Shown here: positions 24,001 to 34,456 of the stretch, piece after piece
Position numbering within the stretch: the stretch's first letter is position 1
Layout of the letters: each line of letters starts with the position of its first letter
Source of the DNA: Ilex aquifolium
Lineage: Eukaryota; Streptophyta; Magnoliopsida; Aquifoliales; Aquifoliaceae
Assembly: GCA_951799425.1 (NCBI GenBank)
Contig: OX637393.1
Location: forward strand, 24,756,744-24,820,743
Direction of reading: 5' to 3'
DNA length: 64,000 nt
The notes under the pieces: model-generated
What the model saw: the letters and a program-made list of their open reading frames with translations, nothing else
The model's database searches: none
Told to the model about the DNA's origin: nothing
Position numbers and translations under genes: made by a program

Positions 24001-24480
24001 AGAAACTCAACTGGCTTCCCGCCTTCGCTTTCAAGAATTTACTACCCGTAGTAGGAAATGGATGGGAAGAATTACGATCATTCATGAAAGTAAAGACTAC
24101 CCCTCCCGGTAATTGGAATGAGATCCGCTTGCGAAAACAATCCATCACCGCACGGAAAGCGGACAACAAATTCATCCCAAATATAACGTCATACCCCTTC
24201 ATGTCTAACACAACCAAATCTACAATCAACTCTTGCTCCCCAATGCGAAGCACACATTCTCTACATACCCTAGTTGTATCCAATCGTTCTCCCGTAGGCA
24301 AGTCAACATTCAATGCATGTTCTAGCTTCTCGAAACTCAATCCCAAATTAGTAGCATACGCAGTACGTATAAAAGAATGAGTCGCACCGGGATCAACTAG
24401 AATTCGGGCCCAAGAATTGTAGAGAAGAACAATACCTTCAACTACTGCCTGGGAGGCATCTTCCTCCGTTTGGGTCAAAG
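21056..24480 (-). CDS. pol region of element T: protease, RT, RNase H, integrase, chromodomain
   Basis: This encodes the enzymes for reverse transcription and integration. On the minus strand the order is as follows: protease ([10 protein letters not shown], with DPGA at the catalytic site), reverse transcriptase ([29 protein letters not shown] and the catalytic FIDD of [10 protein letters not shown]), RNase H ([22 protein letters not shown]), the integrase HHCC finger ([12 protein letters not shown] to CAVC), the integrase core ([28 protein letters not shown]) and, in the C-terminal part (21056-21679), a GPF-type module ([10 protein letters not shown]) and a chromodomain-like end ([12 protein letters not shown]). 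Most of it is open reading frame and only one or two breaks separate the parts. It is treated as a fossil of a recent insertion. Confidence 0.93.
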
Positions 24481-24489
24481 CAAAAACCC

Positions 24490-25570
24490 TTCCCTGATTT
24501 GTGCCGCCGGGGGCTTGAGCTTGTAATGGTCTCTGCTGTGTTGGCCTTTGTAGAGGTGGCTTGTTTGTGGGTAATTGTCCGGTTGCTTGATTGGTCCTTG
24601 GTGGAAACGATGGGCATTGACTTTTGTAGTGCCCAACCTCTCCACATGCAAAGCAGTGACGGGGGTCTGTGGCTGTCCTCCCCGGTACACCTCCTGCTCC
24701 TTGAGCTACCTGAGGTCTCTGTCCCCCTGCATGATCTGGGCGCCGGTAAGGTGCCGCTCGCTGCACTCCACTGGTGCTGGTGCCCGTCCTGATCGGACCT
24801 CCTCTCATAAGGCTCTATCGCCGCTGAGTATCCTCCATGTCTCTCTCCACAAGTGCGGCTCTATTAACCAGATCCCCATACTCCCTGATCTTGAGAGCCA
24901 CCAACTTCTCCCGGATGACCGGCCTCAGTCCCTGCTCGAAGCGCTTGGCCCTGTCGGCCTCAGTAGATATAAACCCCGTAGCATAACAGGATAGCTCGTC
25001 AAACCTCCTCTCGTACTCTGCCACTGTCATGCTACCCTGCCGTAGAGCCACAAAGTCTGTCTTCATCCGGTCCCTAACTGATTCCGGAAAATACTTGTCT
25101 TGGAAGACTTGGTCGAATTCCTCCCAAGTAAGTGCCTCGGTGTTCCTCCTTCTTTTCACGGAGTCCCACCAATGGTCGGCCTCCCCCTCGAGCAAATAGG
25201 TAGCCAAGCCAACCCAACCCTCAAGTCTTCGGCAACCCCCATGCCGTCACAAATCTTCTTTACCCGACGGATCCATTTATCCGAATCCAAAGGATTGGAG
25301 CTCCCTTGGAAAGTAGGCGGGTGTTGCCTCAGAAATTCCCGAAGGGTTACCATCCTCCGGTTATCATCCCCATTACCCGGTACTTGGGCTAATGGATGAG
25401 CTCCCCCGTTGTGGTTGTGGTTGTTGTTGTTTCCATTCTGGTTTTGCACCAGAGTGGTGAGCTCCCTCAAGCATTGATATATGCCTTGCATGGCATCGGG
25501 AGGTGGTGGTGGTGGTGGATTTGCTTGACCTCCACCACCACGCCCACGTCCTCGCCCTCGTAACCCGTCC
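24490..25570 (-). CDS. gag region of element T with zinc knuckle
   Basis: The structural protein begins with an Arg/Gly-rich stretch followed by a Pro run (near 25500). Next come the chromovirus gag core ([55 protein letters not shown]) and a basic linker. It ends with a CX2CX4HX4C zinc knuckle ([14 protein letters not shown]) at about 24614-24655, which binds genomic RNA. After the knuckle comes a Gln/Pro-rich linker to the protease. The start is chosen near 25570, where the [13 protein letters not shown]-like sequence begins, which is usual for this clade. There may be one or two breaks. Confidence 0.9.
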
Positions 25571-25744
25571 ATCCTGCACATCAATTCACAATTCAGTTTC
25601 ATTGATGTACAAGGCATCCTAAGTATAGATTTAGTCTAAAGCATAAAGTTTATATCAAACTAGACCACAATTTCCTTCACCCTAATCCTATATCTCTAAT
25701 GGTGATCCATAACCTACAGCTCCCATGTAAGACCTAAAGCCTAA

Positions 25745-25756
25745 GCTCTGATACCA
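25745..25756 (-). other. Primer-binding site (tRNA-iMet), element T
   Basis: On the minus strand TGGTATCAGAGC matches the complement of the 3' end of plant initiator tRNA-Met, 4 nt inside the 5' LTR. It sets the element's direction as minus. Confidence 0.95.
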
Positions 25757-25760
25757 ACTT

Positions 25761-27880
25761 TGTAACACCCCAAAACACACCCTGGACAGCAATACACTAT
25801 GAAACCATTCAGGTCATGAGAGCACTAAATATATATCCATCAAATAAGAAACATTCTTAATTTTAACAAAATTTGGGCAGAGTCTCCTTCGTACGGGAAG
25901 CTCTCCCAAAACTCACAACCTGTACATTTATAATACCTTGACCACACCGGGTCTATCTAACCATCAAATCCAAAATATTTCATTCACCATATATACTATC
26001 CACAACAATCATCCCAAAAGAATAAGCCAAACTAAGGCCATTACAACCCAAAAGAATTACATGAATATATTGCAGCGGAATTTCAAAAGAAACTAGACTT
26101 TACAATGTTTGTACATATTGGTTCCTAGTCTAGTACAAAAATAAAAGGGGCATCTCTAAATGTCCCACTCAGGATCTAGGTACCCCTCTAATGAGGCTTC
26201 CCCAAGGCCCGGCTCATTAGCGTCAAGCTCCTCCTCTATAGCATAATCTGAAAAATGTTAATTGTAGGGGATGAGCACGAAGCTCTGTAGCAAAATCTTC
26301 CCAAACTCAAACAAGGTTTAGGAAAGCATATAAAACGGTTGGTCTCATTTTCACAAATAGCATATATAACATTTTGAAGGAAAAGCAGGACATTTTAAAT
26401 AGATCTCAAGTTTAAGTAGCAATAGTAATCGAAATGGATAAATAAACACCATATACCATTGGTAATTCATTCTACCATGAACCGTTTTCAACAAGTTCTC
26501 GCAGAATCCCATACTTCCCGAAACTCTTGTCAAAACAATTTATGGTACAATGCACGATGACCCACACTGTGTGCCTGATACAACCCACGTTACTAACCCG
26601 TGATCATTAGCGATATGAAAAATTTATACCCACACGGCGTACAAAGGCGTCTACCCGCTCCATGTGGTAGGAAAAGTTCATACCCGCGTGGCATATAAAG
26701 ACGTATACCCACTACATGATACCCGGTCCATAGTAATCCATGTTCGTATCGTACAACCACGCAAGCGATAAAATTCCCACAAATATCTCCCATTCTAACC
26801 ATACCATAAACCCCCACCGGGATAGACTAACCTCTAACACTCTACGGCAATGCTCGAAAGCAATTCAAGTCCATCACAACAATCATACAAGGGATATCAT
26901 TACAAACATTTTCTCAATTTACCAGAAATCCCAAAATCCCCAAATTTCACAATTTGTACCATAGCAAAATTGAAGAAAAAGAGCAAGAGATCACCATAAA
27001 CATCATTTTTTTATACAATATCAAGCACTAAGGTTGTGATGGTGAGAACAAAGAAAATGTAAAGAGGAAAAATTCATTTTTCTTAAAACTAGGGTTTGAT
27101 AATGAAAAAGGGACCTTTAATGGTTACCCAACTACCACAATGTTTAAAACATGGCAATAAATGCAAGAGGATCAAGAATCAAGTAAATAATAGCAAGTAT
27201 ATATGATTTTGAACCAAAAGAATACATATAATTTAATCCTAGCCTCAATGTGAGAGAATAGGAAGAAATCCCCTACCTTAATGTTCTTGGAAAAATTAGG
27301 GCTTTGATCTTGAATCAACCCTTCAATCTCTTGTTTTCTCTTGATCTTGTGTTTCTCTCTTTCTCTCTTCCTCTCTTATATTTTCTAGGGTTTGGAGTGG
27401 TGTAATGAAGGCTAAGGAGGTGACAAAAATGTATTTATAGTGGAGGAAAAATCGGCTTGTTCGCGACTTAAAATAAACAGTCTGGTTTTGGTAGTACCGG
27501 TACCAGAAACCTTCTGGAATCAGGGTACCGGTACACAGTACCGGTACGGTACAGTACCGGTACCATTTACCCAGTTTTGCCTATTTCTTTTGTTTTCCAT
27601 TTCCAATCCATTCCGAAACTAACCAAATCCATCACAAACCTCTCCAACACATATTTATACACCAAACCTATCTAATACAAGTTATAGGACCTAACATTTT
27701 ATATTTTCACTCACTAAAACTAAATTTCAACTATGATTTTCATTAACGTTTTAAATCTTTACTTTTCAATTTTACAAAGTTCAAACACACTTCAATACCC
27801 CTATCCACATCTTTACAACCATTATTTGATATATCTATATATCTATATGCATATATAAAAAGAAAATGCGGGGTGTTACA
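25761..27880 (-). repeat. 5' LTR of element T
   Basis: The LTR is 2120 bp, TGTAACACCCC ... GGGGTGTTACA. The minus-strand TATA box is at 27432-27439. The TACCGGTA array (27494-27563) has four copies where the left LTR has seven. The minus-strand sequence GAGCTTCGTGCTCATCCCC near 26267-26285 resembles a motif conserved in S6. Confidence 0.93.
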
Positions 27881-27885
27881 GAAGT

Positions 27886-29031
27886 AGAAGATCCTTCTCC
27901 AAAACGTTCTCGCAGTAGCCTCAAGATTTCTGTTTGGTTTTGCTCATAATCCTCCATGCGCTTGTTGATCTCTATGATACTAGTACCAAGCTGGGTGACA
28001 ATGGTTCCGAGTTGGTTAACCGTGGTCTCCAATCCTAGCAAAATTTGTCTGTCAGTTCTATCATCCATCAGTATGTATGGTTGATCCTCTTGTGGCTGCT
28101 GCTGTTCTGGTGGGATAAATTCTTCAAGGTCTTGGAATGGTTCATCTTGTGGTGGAGGTGGTACTTCGGGTTGTTCTTCAGGCTAACCTCCATGACTCTT
28201 TTTCAATGAAGTTTTATCCAATGCTCCAAAATGGTCCACTGTTTTCTAGATAGGATCAATAATCAAGCCATTGTTCCTGCATAGCTGAGAAACTAACATT
28301 GCATATAGGAGTAAGGGTTTCTTTCTATCCACAGCAAGTAACATTTGATCCATGATTAAGTTTGACAGATCAATTGTGTGTCCCATCCCAAATGCGTATA
28401 AGAAATAAGCCTGCTCAGTATAAATTTGATTCTTTTTGGCTCAGGGTAGCAAACTGTACACTGTTATCAAATTGAGAATTCTGTATTTGTCTGTCAAATC
28501 TCCTTGTTTTATATATTTATTTGGTCTACCCCAAACAAATTCTGGATTACCCGTCACTTCTCTTCCTATGACATTCAAATCAGGTAATTCAGTATAAAGA
28601 TATTGTGGGTTCTCTTGTCTTTGCATGGGTTGAAAAAAATCGGCTATAGTAGCCGGTGTAACTTGAAAAACAATACCCCGTACGAACACACGTAATTGTC
28701 TTTCCCCAATTATATCGACATTACTATAAAATTCACGAACTAAACAGCCATAGGCAGGAGCAGTCAATCTAACATAATGCAACCATCCTCTTTTAGCAAG
28801 AATTTGTCTTATTCCTATATTCTTAAAATCTTCATAAATAACTGGCCGTTCAGAAATGATAGTTTTAGTCAGAAAATTACCATCATACAAGGCATGTTGT
28901 TCAAAATTTTCAAATATCACCTCATTGAAGATATTCCCTGGTCCAGGTTGTTGTGGAGGTGCTTGAGGTAGTTGAGGTTGATTTCTTTGTGAATGGCTTG
29001 AAGATCCTCTCGTTCGCCGTCTCGAATCCAT
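27886..29031 (-). pseudogene. Accessory ORF of element E ('putative plant transposon protein' type)
   Basis: The protein starts MDSRRRTRGSSSHSQRN with a Gln/Pro-rich leader. A globular part follows (ISERPVIYEDF, AKRGWLHYVRL, CLVREFYSNVDIIGE, RVFVRGIVFQVTPATIADFF, VWGRPNKYIKQGDLTDKYRI). The C-terminal segment is predicted coiled coil (LLGLETTVNQLGTIVTQLG to EDYEQNQTEILRLLRE). From memory this matches the plant family Pfam calls putative plant transposon protein (Transposase_32), found in Athila-like elements; its biochemical role is unknown. It lies after integrase and after its own TATA-bearing cassette. Element T inserted at its last codons. The copy in B at 61307-62419 has the same architecture. 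It is a fossil with a few breaks. Confidence 0.75.
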
Positions 29032-29243
29032 GTTTTTCTTTATTTCTCTTCAAATACTCCGTTTCAACTGATTTCAATCGGTAGATATCTTCAAAATGTG
29101 ATGGGTAAGAGAATAATCAGAGAAGATTTGAAGAAAAACGTTGAATATTGCATATTTGAGAGCTATTCCTTGGGGATTTTCAGTTTTTTCGAATTCTGGA
29201 TTGCGAGGGAGTGAAACTGATCGGCTTTTTGCATGGAGATGGC

Positions 29244-29293
29244 TTTTATAGAGGCACTGCCGTCCGGACGCTAGGCCCACCGTCCGGACGGTG
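29244..29293 (-). promoter_or_regulatory. Internal promoter-like cassette of element E
   Basis: On the minus strand, CACCGTCCGGACGG and CCGTCCGGAC-type palindromes (29260-29293) are followed about 10 bp later by TATAAAA (29244-29250). The accessory ORF ATG is 213 bp further on. The same two-palindrome plus TATA arrangement occurs in the E and B LTRs and in the matching internal place in B. Promoter activity is inferred. Confidence 0.7.
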
Positions 29294-29559
29294 CTGCTTT
29301 TCTGGTTTTTGTATTGTGTACTGCAAGTTGCTGCTTCTTAGTTCCTGCAATTCATAAAATTCCTGCAGTTTACAAAATTAAAAATAATTTTATTCATTCT
29401 ACAAAATTTTACTAACCACTCTTTTTTTTTATCAAAAATTGGTGGTTTTTATTTTTTATTTGTTATTTATTATTTACTAATTTTCCTAATTAATTTATAG
29501 TTATTTATATTTATTTACATATGTTTATACTTATTTACATTATTCCAAAATTATACATT

Positions 29560-29977
29560 GATTGATCATACTGATTCATAGTCAGAACTGTTTGGATCAG
29601 TGATACCAATGACACGGTTAACTTCATTTCTCACGTATCTTCTTAACATTGGGGTAGAATAGGATGGTGCCTTAGGATAATTCTTACTCTGCCCATACCT
29701 AATCCACCGTAGACGATCTGATGCTCGACCTGAAATTGGTTCCGCACACTGATTATATTGTCTCAAATGTTCTATACAACCACATCTTACACAACCACCG
29801 AGACAATTTGCTCAGCGGTGTTTAGCAAATGTACTTTTTCCACACAAGGGTCTTGGTTGACTTTCAAAAATTTCTAAATTTCTAACTCTTCTCGCTTTTT
29901 GCATGATCAATGCATATATATCTTTTGGAAGATAACGCAGTAGAATTAGGCTTAACCAAAATAGTTTCTCGTCCATT
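29560..29977 (-). pseudogene. Small Cys/Arg-rich accessory protein region, element E
   Basis: The region starts MDEKLFWLSLILLR and includes PRPLCGKSTFAKH, a Cys-containing segment and RQYNQCAEPISGRASDRLRWI, ending in an acidic DPNSSDYES tail. It matches the F protein at 38795-39205 in layout and sequence, and the decayed copy in B at 62960-63370. It lies between integrase and the accessory ORF. I do not recognise a named family. The paired cysteines and basic stretch would fit nucleic-acid binding, which is inference. It is a fossil with breaks. Confidence 0.65.
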
Positions 29978-30037
29978 GTAAAAAAAATAATATATATATT
30001 TTATTATATTTTTTTTTTCAATTGACTCTCTATCCGG

Positions 30038-30065
30038 TTCTTTAACGTCTGCTAGTCACAAAGAC
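30038..30065 (-). other. Conserved hairpin/AG motif upstream of the small ORF, element E
   Basis: The plus-strand sequence TTCTTTAACGTCTGCTAGTC followed by ACAAAGAC is kept in E, F (39234-39263) and B (63446-63476), each 30-80 nt before the small ORF start. In F it contains a CGTCT/AGACG stem. The minus strand reads TGACTAGCAG, which could be a splice acceptor. Confidence 0.55.
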
Positions 30066-30329
30066 AAACAAATTTAAAACCAAATTAATACTCTAAATAC
30101 AAATAATAAATTCACACCCATACCTCCCCAACTTAAATTAAACATTATCTGTAATGTAAAAACAGTGATAATCATAATTGATAAGAAAATTCAGCAATCT
30201 GTTGTCGTTTCACCGATTGGGATATCTGGCTGTTACTCAGGAGATTTACTCTGTCAAATAAATTACAACTAATTAGTAATATTATGGAGAATTAAGCAAC
30301 AATTTATTTTTTTTAGAGCACATAAGTAG

Positions 30330-30690
30330 GATCAAAAAGTTGTACAGAAGTTATATCTTGAGTAAAACCATCATAATATGGTTTAAGCGTTTGACCGTTT
30401 ACTTTAAAGATAGTTCCAGTTACTGGATTTTCAATTTTAATTGCTCCATAGTCAAAAAATTGCTTGACAATATAAGGACCTGTCCATCTAGATCTTAGTT
30501 TTCCAGGAAATAAACGAAATTTTGCATTATATAATAAAATTTTTGAGAAGGTTCAAAAGATTTTCGCACAATGTTTTTATCATGAAAAAATTTTGTTCTT
30601 GACTTTGCAATCTTTGCATTTTCATAAGCTTCATTTCTTAATTCCTCTAATTCACTAATTTGAAGTTTGCGAGATATTCCAGCTTTGTCC
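30330..30690 (-). pseudogene. Integrase C-terminal portion of element E (left part)
   Basis: On the minus strand the region encodes [37 protein letters not shown] and, nearer 30340-30540, the [10 protein letters not shown]-like and GPYIVKQF-like residues of an Athila integrase tail. Element F has the counterpart at about 39870-40230. The portion ends at the CATAT duplication that flanks element D, and the remainder continues at 52519. It is a fossil. Confidence 0.8.
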
Positions 30691-30694
30691 ATAT

Positions 30695-32019
30695 TGATGA
30701 GTGGGTTTTATACCTACAAATTGAGTACTCTTGGCTTGGTGAAATTGCAAGTTTCAAGTATTTTATGTTCCTTTTTATTTGTTTTGTGTGTTTTAATGTT
30801 ATTTTGTAGGAATCATCATTTGGAAGGAAACATGATCATTTGGAAGGAAACAAGGTCATTTGGGAGCCTAAGTGTTGGATTTTTGAAGACTAAGCAACAA
30901 GGGAAGCTCTAGGCTTAAAAGGGGGGATCAGCGCAGCTGCGCTAGGAAGGCAGAAAGTCAGCACCCCTGCGCTGATTTTAGGGGCTGCAGCCCTTGTTTT
31001 AATGTGGACGCAAATTCTGACTTGTTTTTTAGCCAAAATTGGACTCTAATACCACATATATGCTAGGATTTGAGTTGGGATATAATAATACTGATTTTGG
31101 GGACTGCTAAGAATAGAAAAAAGACCAAGGATTGATAGAAAATTGAAGGCAATAATCGAAGGAAGCAACACGAAGAAAATCAGGATTGAAGGCTAGAGAT
31201 AGATTGACGATTGCAACTAAGTTTTCATTCATTTTCTCTTACTTTTAGTTCTTAATTTTTTGAGATGTTGTTTAATTTGAGAATGATGTATTTCAATTAC
31301 GTTATGAATTAAATTTTTATTAAGATTGCAAAGGAACCTGATATTTAGTTAAATTGATCTACTCTCGTTTCTAGTTCTTATTGATCATATATAAGTTGTT
31401 TATCATATTTTGTGCTTAATATATAATTGTGTGGCCAACAATTAATTTGATAACCTAGATAAAATTGGGAGATGAATTCTAGGTTTAGATCGAAATATGC
31501 TGACATGCGTCTAGTTGATTCTTCTTAGGATTGAATAGCTGGGTTTGTGTATAGGATAGGAATATACCTATATGCCGTGTGTAACTTTTATGAGAGTTTG
31601 AACTTAATGAATCTATTCCAACTTATTTTGCATAGGAATATAGTAATTTAATTGGGAGAGATATGTTTATCTTACTATCGGAAGAGGTTTGATAAATAAT
31701 TTTGAAGTCTTAGTTAACAACTTAATTTGATCAATTGACTGGAAAGAGAGTGGAAAGATTTATACGAAACATTAGGGGAAGTTGTAATCTTAAATTCTTT
31801 TATCCGGTCACTCATTGTTTAGTAATTTTAGATTTAGTCTTAAATTAGTAATTGCATAGTTCAATTTCAATTGTTTAAATAAAATCGAATTGATATAAAG
31901 TTAGTACTTGGAAGTTATTAGCAATAATTCTCCGTGGGAACGATACTCTACTTATCACTTTATTACTTGTTGATCGTGTATACTTGCACGTAAATTGTTA
32001 ATATCAAATTCGGACAACA
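30695..32019 (+). repeat. 5' LTR of element D
   Basis: The LTR is 1325 bp, TGATGAGTGGG ... CGGACAACA, and aligns with the A 3' LTR along its length. The palindrome AGCGCAGCTGCGCT is at 30930-30943 and a TATA-like GATATAATA near 31080. It differs from the A copy at a few percent of positions by eye. Confidence 0.9.
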
Positions 32020-32026
32020 AGTTTTT

Positions 32027-32044
32027 TTGCGCCGTTACCAAGGA
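32027..32044 (+). other. Degenerate primer-binding site (tRNA-Asp type), element D
   Basis: TTGCGCCGTTACCAAGGA lies 7 nt after the LTR. It retains most of TGGCGCCGTTGCCGGGGA, with substitutions. Confidence 0.7.
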
Positions 32045-32150
32045 AATATTCTAGTAATTATTTCAATATTAATTTCAATCAATTTGATCTTAGTTTAAAC
32101 TTATTTAATTTTCTGTTTTAATTGTTTTCGCAAGCACTCTTGAATTTTAT

Positions 32151-33488
32151 ATGCTAACACGATCTACAGGTCAGGAACCACTGTCGTACGAAGACAAAAT
32201 CGAGAGAAGGTTCCGAAACTTGCGAAAGCATTGTCAAGAAGTAAAGAATCAAGAAACTATTGCTGAAGAAGAACAGAAATCGCTAAGGGATTATGCTATG
32301 CCGCTTGTTACGAAAATACAATCGAGCATCCAAAGGCCCGCAATTCAAGCAAACAGTTTCGAGATCAAGCCGAGTACCATCCAAATGATTCAGAATTCAG
32401 TGCAGTTTGGGGGTTTGCCTAATGACGACCCAAACAATCATTTGGTGAGTTTTCTAGAGATTTGCAACACGTTTAAGTATAATGGGGTTTCCGAAGATGC
32501 GATTAGACTCCGACTTTTTCCTTTCACACTTCGTGATAAGGCAAAGAGTTGGTTGCATTCATTGCCACCGGGTTCTATTACTACGTGGTCAAATTTAGCT
32601 CAAAAATTCTTAGCTAAATTATTTCCACCAGCTAAAACTGCAAGGATGAGGAACGACATCACTTCATTCGCACAACATGATTCTGAGACTCTCTATGATG
32701 CTTGGGAGCGATTCAAAGACTTACTCCGAAAATGCCCTCACCATGGTATTCCTAATTAGTTGCAAGTTCAAACGTTCTACAACGGGTTGTTTAGTGCTAC
32801 CCGAACTAGTATCGATGCAGCTGCAGGAGGGGCATTGATGGGGAAGAATTTTGATGAAGCCTATGAGTTATTGGAGACAATGGCTGCCAACAATTATCTG
32901 TGGCGCTCTATAAGAATCAATCAGTCAAAGGTAGCAGGGATTTATGAAGTTGATGCAGTTACTGCATTGGCTGCACAGGTTGCTATATTAACAAAGAAGA
33001 TTGATGCTTTAGGAAAGCAGCCTATTCAGAGTGTGGCAATTGTTTGTGAATTGTGTGTCGGGAACCATCCGAGCAATCAATGTGCAATTGGTTCAGAATC
33101 GGTACAATACGTTAGTAACTTCAACAGGCAGCAACATGGCAATAATTTCAACAATTATAACCCTAGTCGGAGGACTCATCCAAACTTGTCTTGGAATAAT
33201 AATCAAGCCCAAACTTTTGCTCCAACACAATCATACCCACCAGGCTTTCAGAATCAAGCTCCACCACAGCAGGAAAATAAGTCAAATTTGGAGGAGCTAT
33301 TTTCCAGGTACATATCACAAAGTGAGACAATGATGAATAGTATGGAAGTATCATTCCGAAACCTGGAAAATCAAATGGGTCAGCTTGCTAATGCCATTAA
33401 CAACCGACCTCAAGGCACTCTATCTAGCGATACGGAGATCAATCCTAAGAAGGAAGGTAAGGAGCACTGCAATGCTATTTCATTATGA
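32151..33488 (+). pseudogene. gag region of element D
   Basis: The region begins MLTRSTGQEPLSYEDKIERR, the usual Athila gag start after a 131-nt leader. Gag-core motifs follow ([75 protein letters not shown]), then the CVGNHPSNQC segment and an Asn/Gln-rich linker. It gives the N-terminus missing from A. It is a fossil with a small number of breaks. Confidence 0.88.
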
Positions 33489-33578
33489 AGCGGAAAGGAG
33501 TTACCTGAAGTTATTGGTGGAACTCCAAAACAATCACTTGGAGATGATAGGGAGGGTGAAGAAAAGAATAACAAGAAT

Positions 33579-34418
33579 GTGAACCATGGAAAGGATGAAG
33601 AAGATCCAGTTATAAGTTCTAATGGAGGTAAATCGAGACCTATGGTGCCTCCCATGCCGTTTCCACAATGGTTGCAAAAACAGAAGTGGGATAAACAGTT
33701 CTCTAAATTCTTAGAAGTGTTTAAGAAACTCCAAATAAATATCCATTTCGCAGAAGTAGTGGAGAAAATGCCTAATTATGTGAAATTTTTGAAGGAAATT
33801 TTGTCAAAGAAGAGAAAACTAGGCAATTTTGAGACAGTTGCACTTACGGAGGAGTGTAGTGCTATTCTTCAAAATAAGCTACCACCAAAGCTCAAAGATC
33901 CGGGTAGCTTTACAATTCCATGCACAATAGGTAATCAATTTTTCGGGAAGGCATTGTGTGACTTGGGAACAAGTATCAATTTAATGCCGCTCTCAATTTA
34001 TCAGCAATTGGGTTTGAATGAAGCAAAACCTACTAATGTTACATTGCAGCTGACGGATAGATCACTCACTTATCCAAGGGGCATAGTTGAGGACGTTTTA
34101 GTTAAAGTGGATAAGTTCATTTTTCCAGCTGATTTTATAGTCTTAGATTGTGAGGAAGATAGGGAAATACCTATTATTCTTGGGCGACCATTCTTAGCAA
34201 CGGGGAGAACACTTATTGATGTACAAAAAGGTGATCTAACTATGCGAGTCCAAGATCAAGAGGTCACATTCAATGTATTTTCAGTTATGAAATTTACAAA
34301 GGAAGCGGAAGAATGTTTTCGGGTTGATTTGGTGGAAGATGCAGTGAATGAGGTATTCGTAGGAAGTTGTATTTCAGATCCCCTTAAGAAAACTAGAGAA
34401 GGTAAAAAGGTGGCATGA
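33579..34418 (+). pseudogene. Protease region of element D
   Basis: This continues from gag. WDKQFSKFLEVFKKLQINI leads into the aspartic protease domain with CDLGTSINLMPLSIYQQLGL at the active-site position, and into IPIILGRPFLATGRTLIDVQ. It is the counterpart of A 1300-2060. The start of the integrase tail follows directly, as in A, and element F is inserted in that tail. It is a fossil. Confidence 0.85.
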
Positions 34419-34456
34419 TAAGAAGATCATTAAGCGGAAGTTTGAGCCAGGTCAAG

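Larger units (their letters stand above)
16520..27880 (-). mobile_element. Element T: Tekay/Del-type chromovirus with paired LTRs
   Basis: The element is complete from end to end. It has a 5-bp target duplication GAAGT (16515-16519 and 27881-27885), two LTRs, a tRNA-iMet primer site, gag with zinc knuckle, protease, reverse transcriptase, RNase H, integrase, a C-terminal chromodomain-like segment and a polypurine tract. The left LTR hosts solo LTR S2. The two LTRs are nearly identical by eye over most of their length, so the insertion is young for this window. It inserted into the last codons of the accessory ORF of E. It looks nearly whole, with about two or three breaks in the coding part. 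The chromodomain-like tail, the iMet primer and LTRs of about 2.1 kb fit the Tekay/Del clade. Confidence 0.93.
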
